Positions 14,590 to 15,613 of a DNA stretch of 15,613 bases are shown here, in pieces. The position numbers were made by a program, and so were the translations under genes. The notes under the pieces are model-generated. The model ran no database searches. It was not told the DNA's origin and was given only the letters and a program-made list of their open reading frames with translations. This stretch comes from K189A clade bacterium (GTDB taxonomy: Bacteria; Pseudomonadota; Gammaproteobacteria; Pseudomonadales; Azotimanducaceae): assembly GCA_007571095.1 (NCBI GenBank), contig RKSB01000158.1, positions 1 through 15,613 of the forward strand, read 5' to 3'. Positions within the stretch are counted from its first letter, which is position 1; each line of letters begins with the position of its first letter.

Positions 14590-15613
14590 GAAAAGTTCCC
14601 GCCAGGCTTCCCAGTATCAGAAGCATCGAGGCTACCCAGAACCGAATGACTACCCGGTTTTCGGGCCAGCCGGCCAGTTCAAAGTGATGGTGTACAGGAG
14701 CCATTCGAAAAATACGCTGGCCGGTTAACCTGAAAGAGAGGACCTGTGTTATCACCGAGAGAGTCTCGACCACAAAAATACCGGCCATCACAAAAAACAG
14801 AAGTTCGTGCCGAACCAGAATGGAGGCTATGCCCAGACCGGCACCGAGGGCCAGACTGCCGACATCACCCATAAAGATCATCGCCGGCGAACCGTTGAAA
14901 CACAGAAAACCGAGTCCTGCACCCGCCAGTGCACTGCAGAAAATCGCCGTCTCCTCAACTCCCTCGACATGAGGCAAGGCCCAGACACCAGCCAGTTGGC
15001 TGTCGCTCACAAGAACAGCCAATAGCCCCAGTACCAGAGCGATCAAGACCACCGGCAGGGTGGCCAGACCGTCCAGACCGTCGGTCAGATTGACTGCATT
15101 GCTGGAACCCACCAACACCAGATAACACAGCAGAATGTAAGCAGGCCCTATGGCCAGACTGTATTTCCAGAAAGGAATGAACAGGTCAGTCGAGGCCTGA
15201 GTGTCGGCCTGGTAAAACAGCCACAGGGCGGCGACCAGAGCCACTATCGATTGCAACAGGTACTTCTTGCCTGCACTCAGGCCACCGGCATTCCGGTGGG
15301 CAATTTTGCGCCAGTCATCAAACAGACCGATGCTCCCGTAAGCCAGCGTCACCAGTAGCGCGATCCAGACACAGGCATAAGTCAGGTCAGCCCAGCACAA
15401 AACGCTCAGAGTCACGGCCATGAGAATCGGCAGGCCGCCCATCGTCGGAACGCCGGTTTTGTGCAGGTGTGAGCGCGGCCCGTCCTCTCTGACCACTTGC
15501 CCCAGCTTTTTTTGCGTCAGCAGTCGAATAAACACAGGTACAGACACAAGCATCAGAAGGAAGGCACTGCCGACAGCCAGCAGGCTTCTTGACAGCAGTT
15601 GCAGGCCGTCTTC
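14582..15613 (-). CDS. mraY: Phospho-MurNAc-pentapeptide transferase MraY (5' end outside the window)
   Basis: MraY transfers phospho-MurNAc-pentapeptide to undecaprenyl phosphate, making lipid I at the inner membrane. The frame is open to the window edge: 20 codons before the internal ATG at 15553 encode LQLLSRSLLAVGSAFLL, which matches the first membrane helix of the family, so that ATG is not the start. About 17 residues are probably missing compared with E. coli (360). Catalytic features seen: GQVVREDGPRSH, TPTMGG-like GVPTMGG, the Asp pair in GLFDDWRK, GSSNAVNLTDGLDGLA, FMGDVGSLALG and HHHFELAGWPE. It ends eight bases inside murD. Confidence 0.97.
   Translation of the reverse strand, partial: EDGLQLLSRSLLAVGSAFLLMLVSVPVFIRLLTQKKLGQVVREDGPRSHLHKTGVPTMGGLPILMAVTLSVLCWADLTYACVWIALLVTLAYGSIGLFDDWRKIAHRNAGGLSAGKKYLLQSIVALVAALWLFYQADTQASTDLFIPFWKYSLAIGPAYILLCYLVLVGSSNAVNLTDGLDGLATLPVVLIALVLGLLAVLVSDSQLAGVWALPHVEGVEETAIFCSALAGAGLGFLCFNGSPAMIFMGDVGSLALGAGLGIASILVRHELLFFVMAGIFVVETLSVITQVLSFRLTGQRIFRMAPVHHHFELAGWPENRVVIRFWVASMLLILGSLAGTFHV

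Overview
The window is the distal half of a division and cell wall (dcw) cluster followed by the genes that usually flank it in Gammaproteobacteria and Betaproteobacteria. All genes but one lie on the minus strand. In transcription order, from right to left, they are mraY (cut by the window edge), murD, ftsW, murC, ftsQ, ftsA, two different ftsZ genes, a gene for a membrane-anchored M23 peptidase, secA and argJ. The exception is dciA (DUF721), on the plus strand between the second ftsZ and the peptidase gene. The order ftsZ / dciA / M23 / secA / argJ matches the Pseudomonas-type locus as I remember it, so a gamma- or betaproteobacterium, or a symbiont derived from one, is likely. Species cannot be named from the sequence.

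Region by region: 1-175 has no gene, only a degraded copy of the argJ tail. 176-4185 holds argJ and secA. 4213-4437 is a decayed copy of the last quarter of the M23 gene, which is itself intact at 4438-5373. 5374-5531 is a divergent control region containing a perfect inverted repeat. 5532-5999 is dciA. 5886-6434 is a tandem duplication covering the facing 3' ends of dciA and ftsZ. 6289-8606 holds the two ftsZ genes. 8645-15613 is a tight operon (ftsA, ftsQ, murC, ftsW, murD, mraY) whose genes overlap or nearly touch.

The genes act together in building and placing septal wall. MraY makes lipid I, MurC and MurD build the stem peptide, FtsW polymerises glycan, FtsQ links the membrane complex, FtsA anchors FtsZ filaments, and the M23 protein probably trims peptidoglycan. 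SecA (protein export), DciA (helicase loading) and ArgJ (arginine synthesis) are the usual neighbours.

Unusual points: (1) two diverged tandem ftsZ genes, only one with a recognisable C-terminal partner-binding tail, and both with the same shortened nucleotide-pocket loop; (2) no murG, ddlB or lpxC at their usual places; (3) three separate places where a gene's 3' end has been tandemly duplicated and the outer copy has decayed. No mobile element, CRISPR array, tRNA or rRNA was seen.
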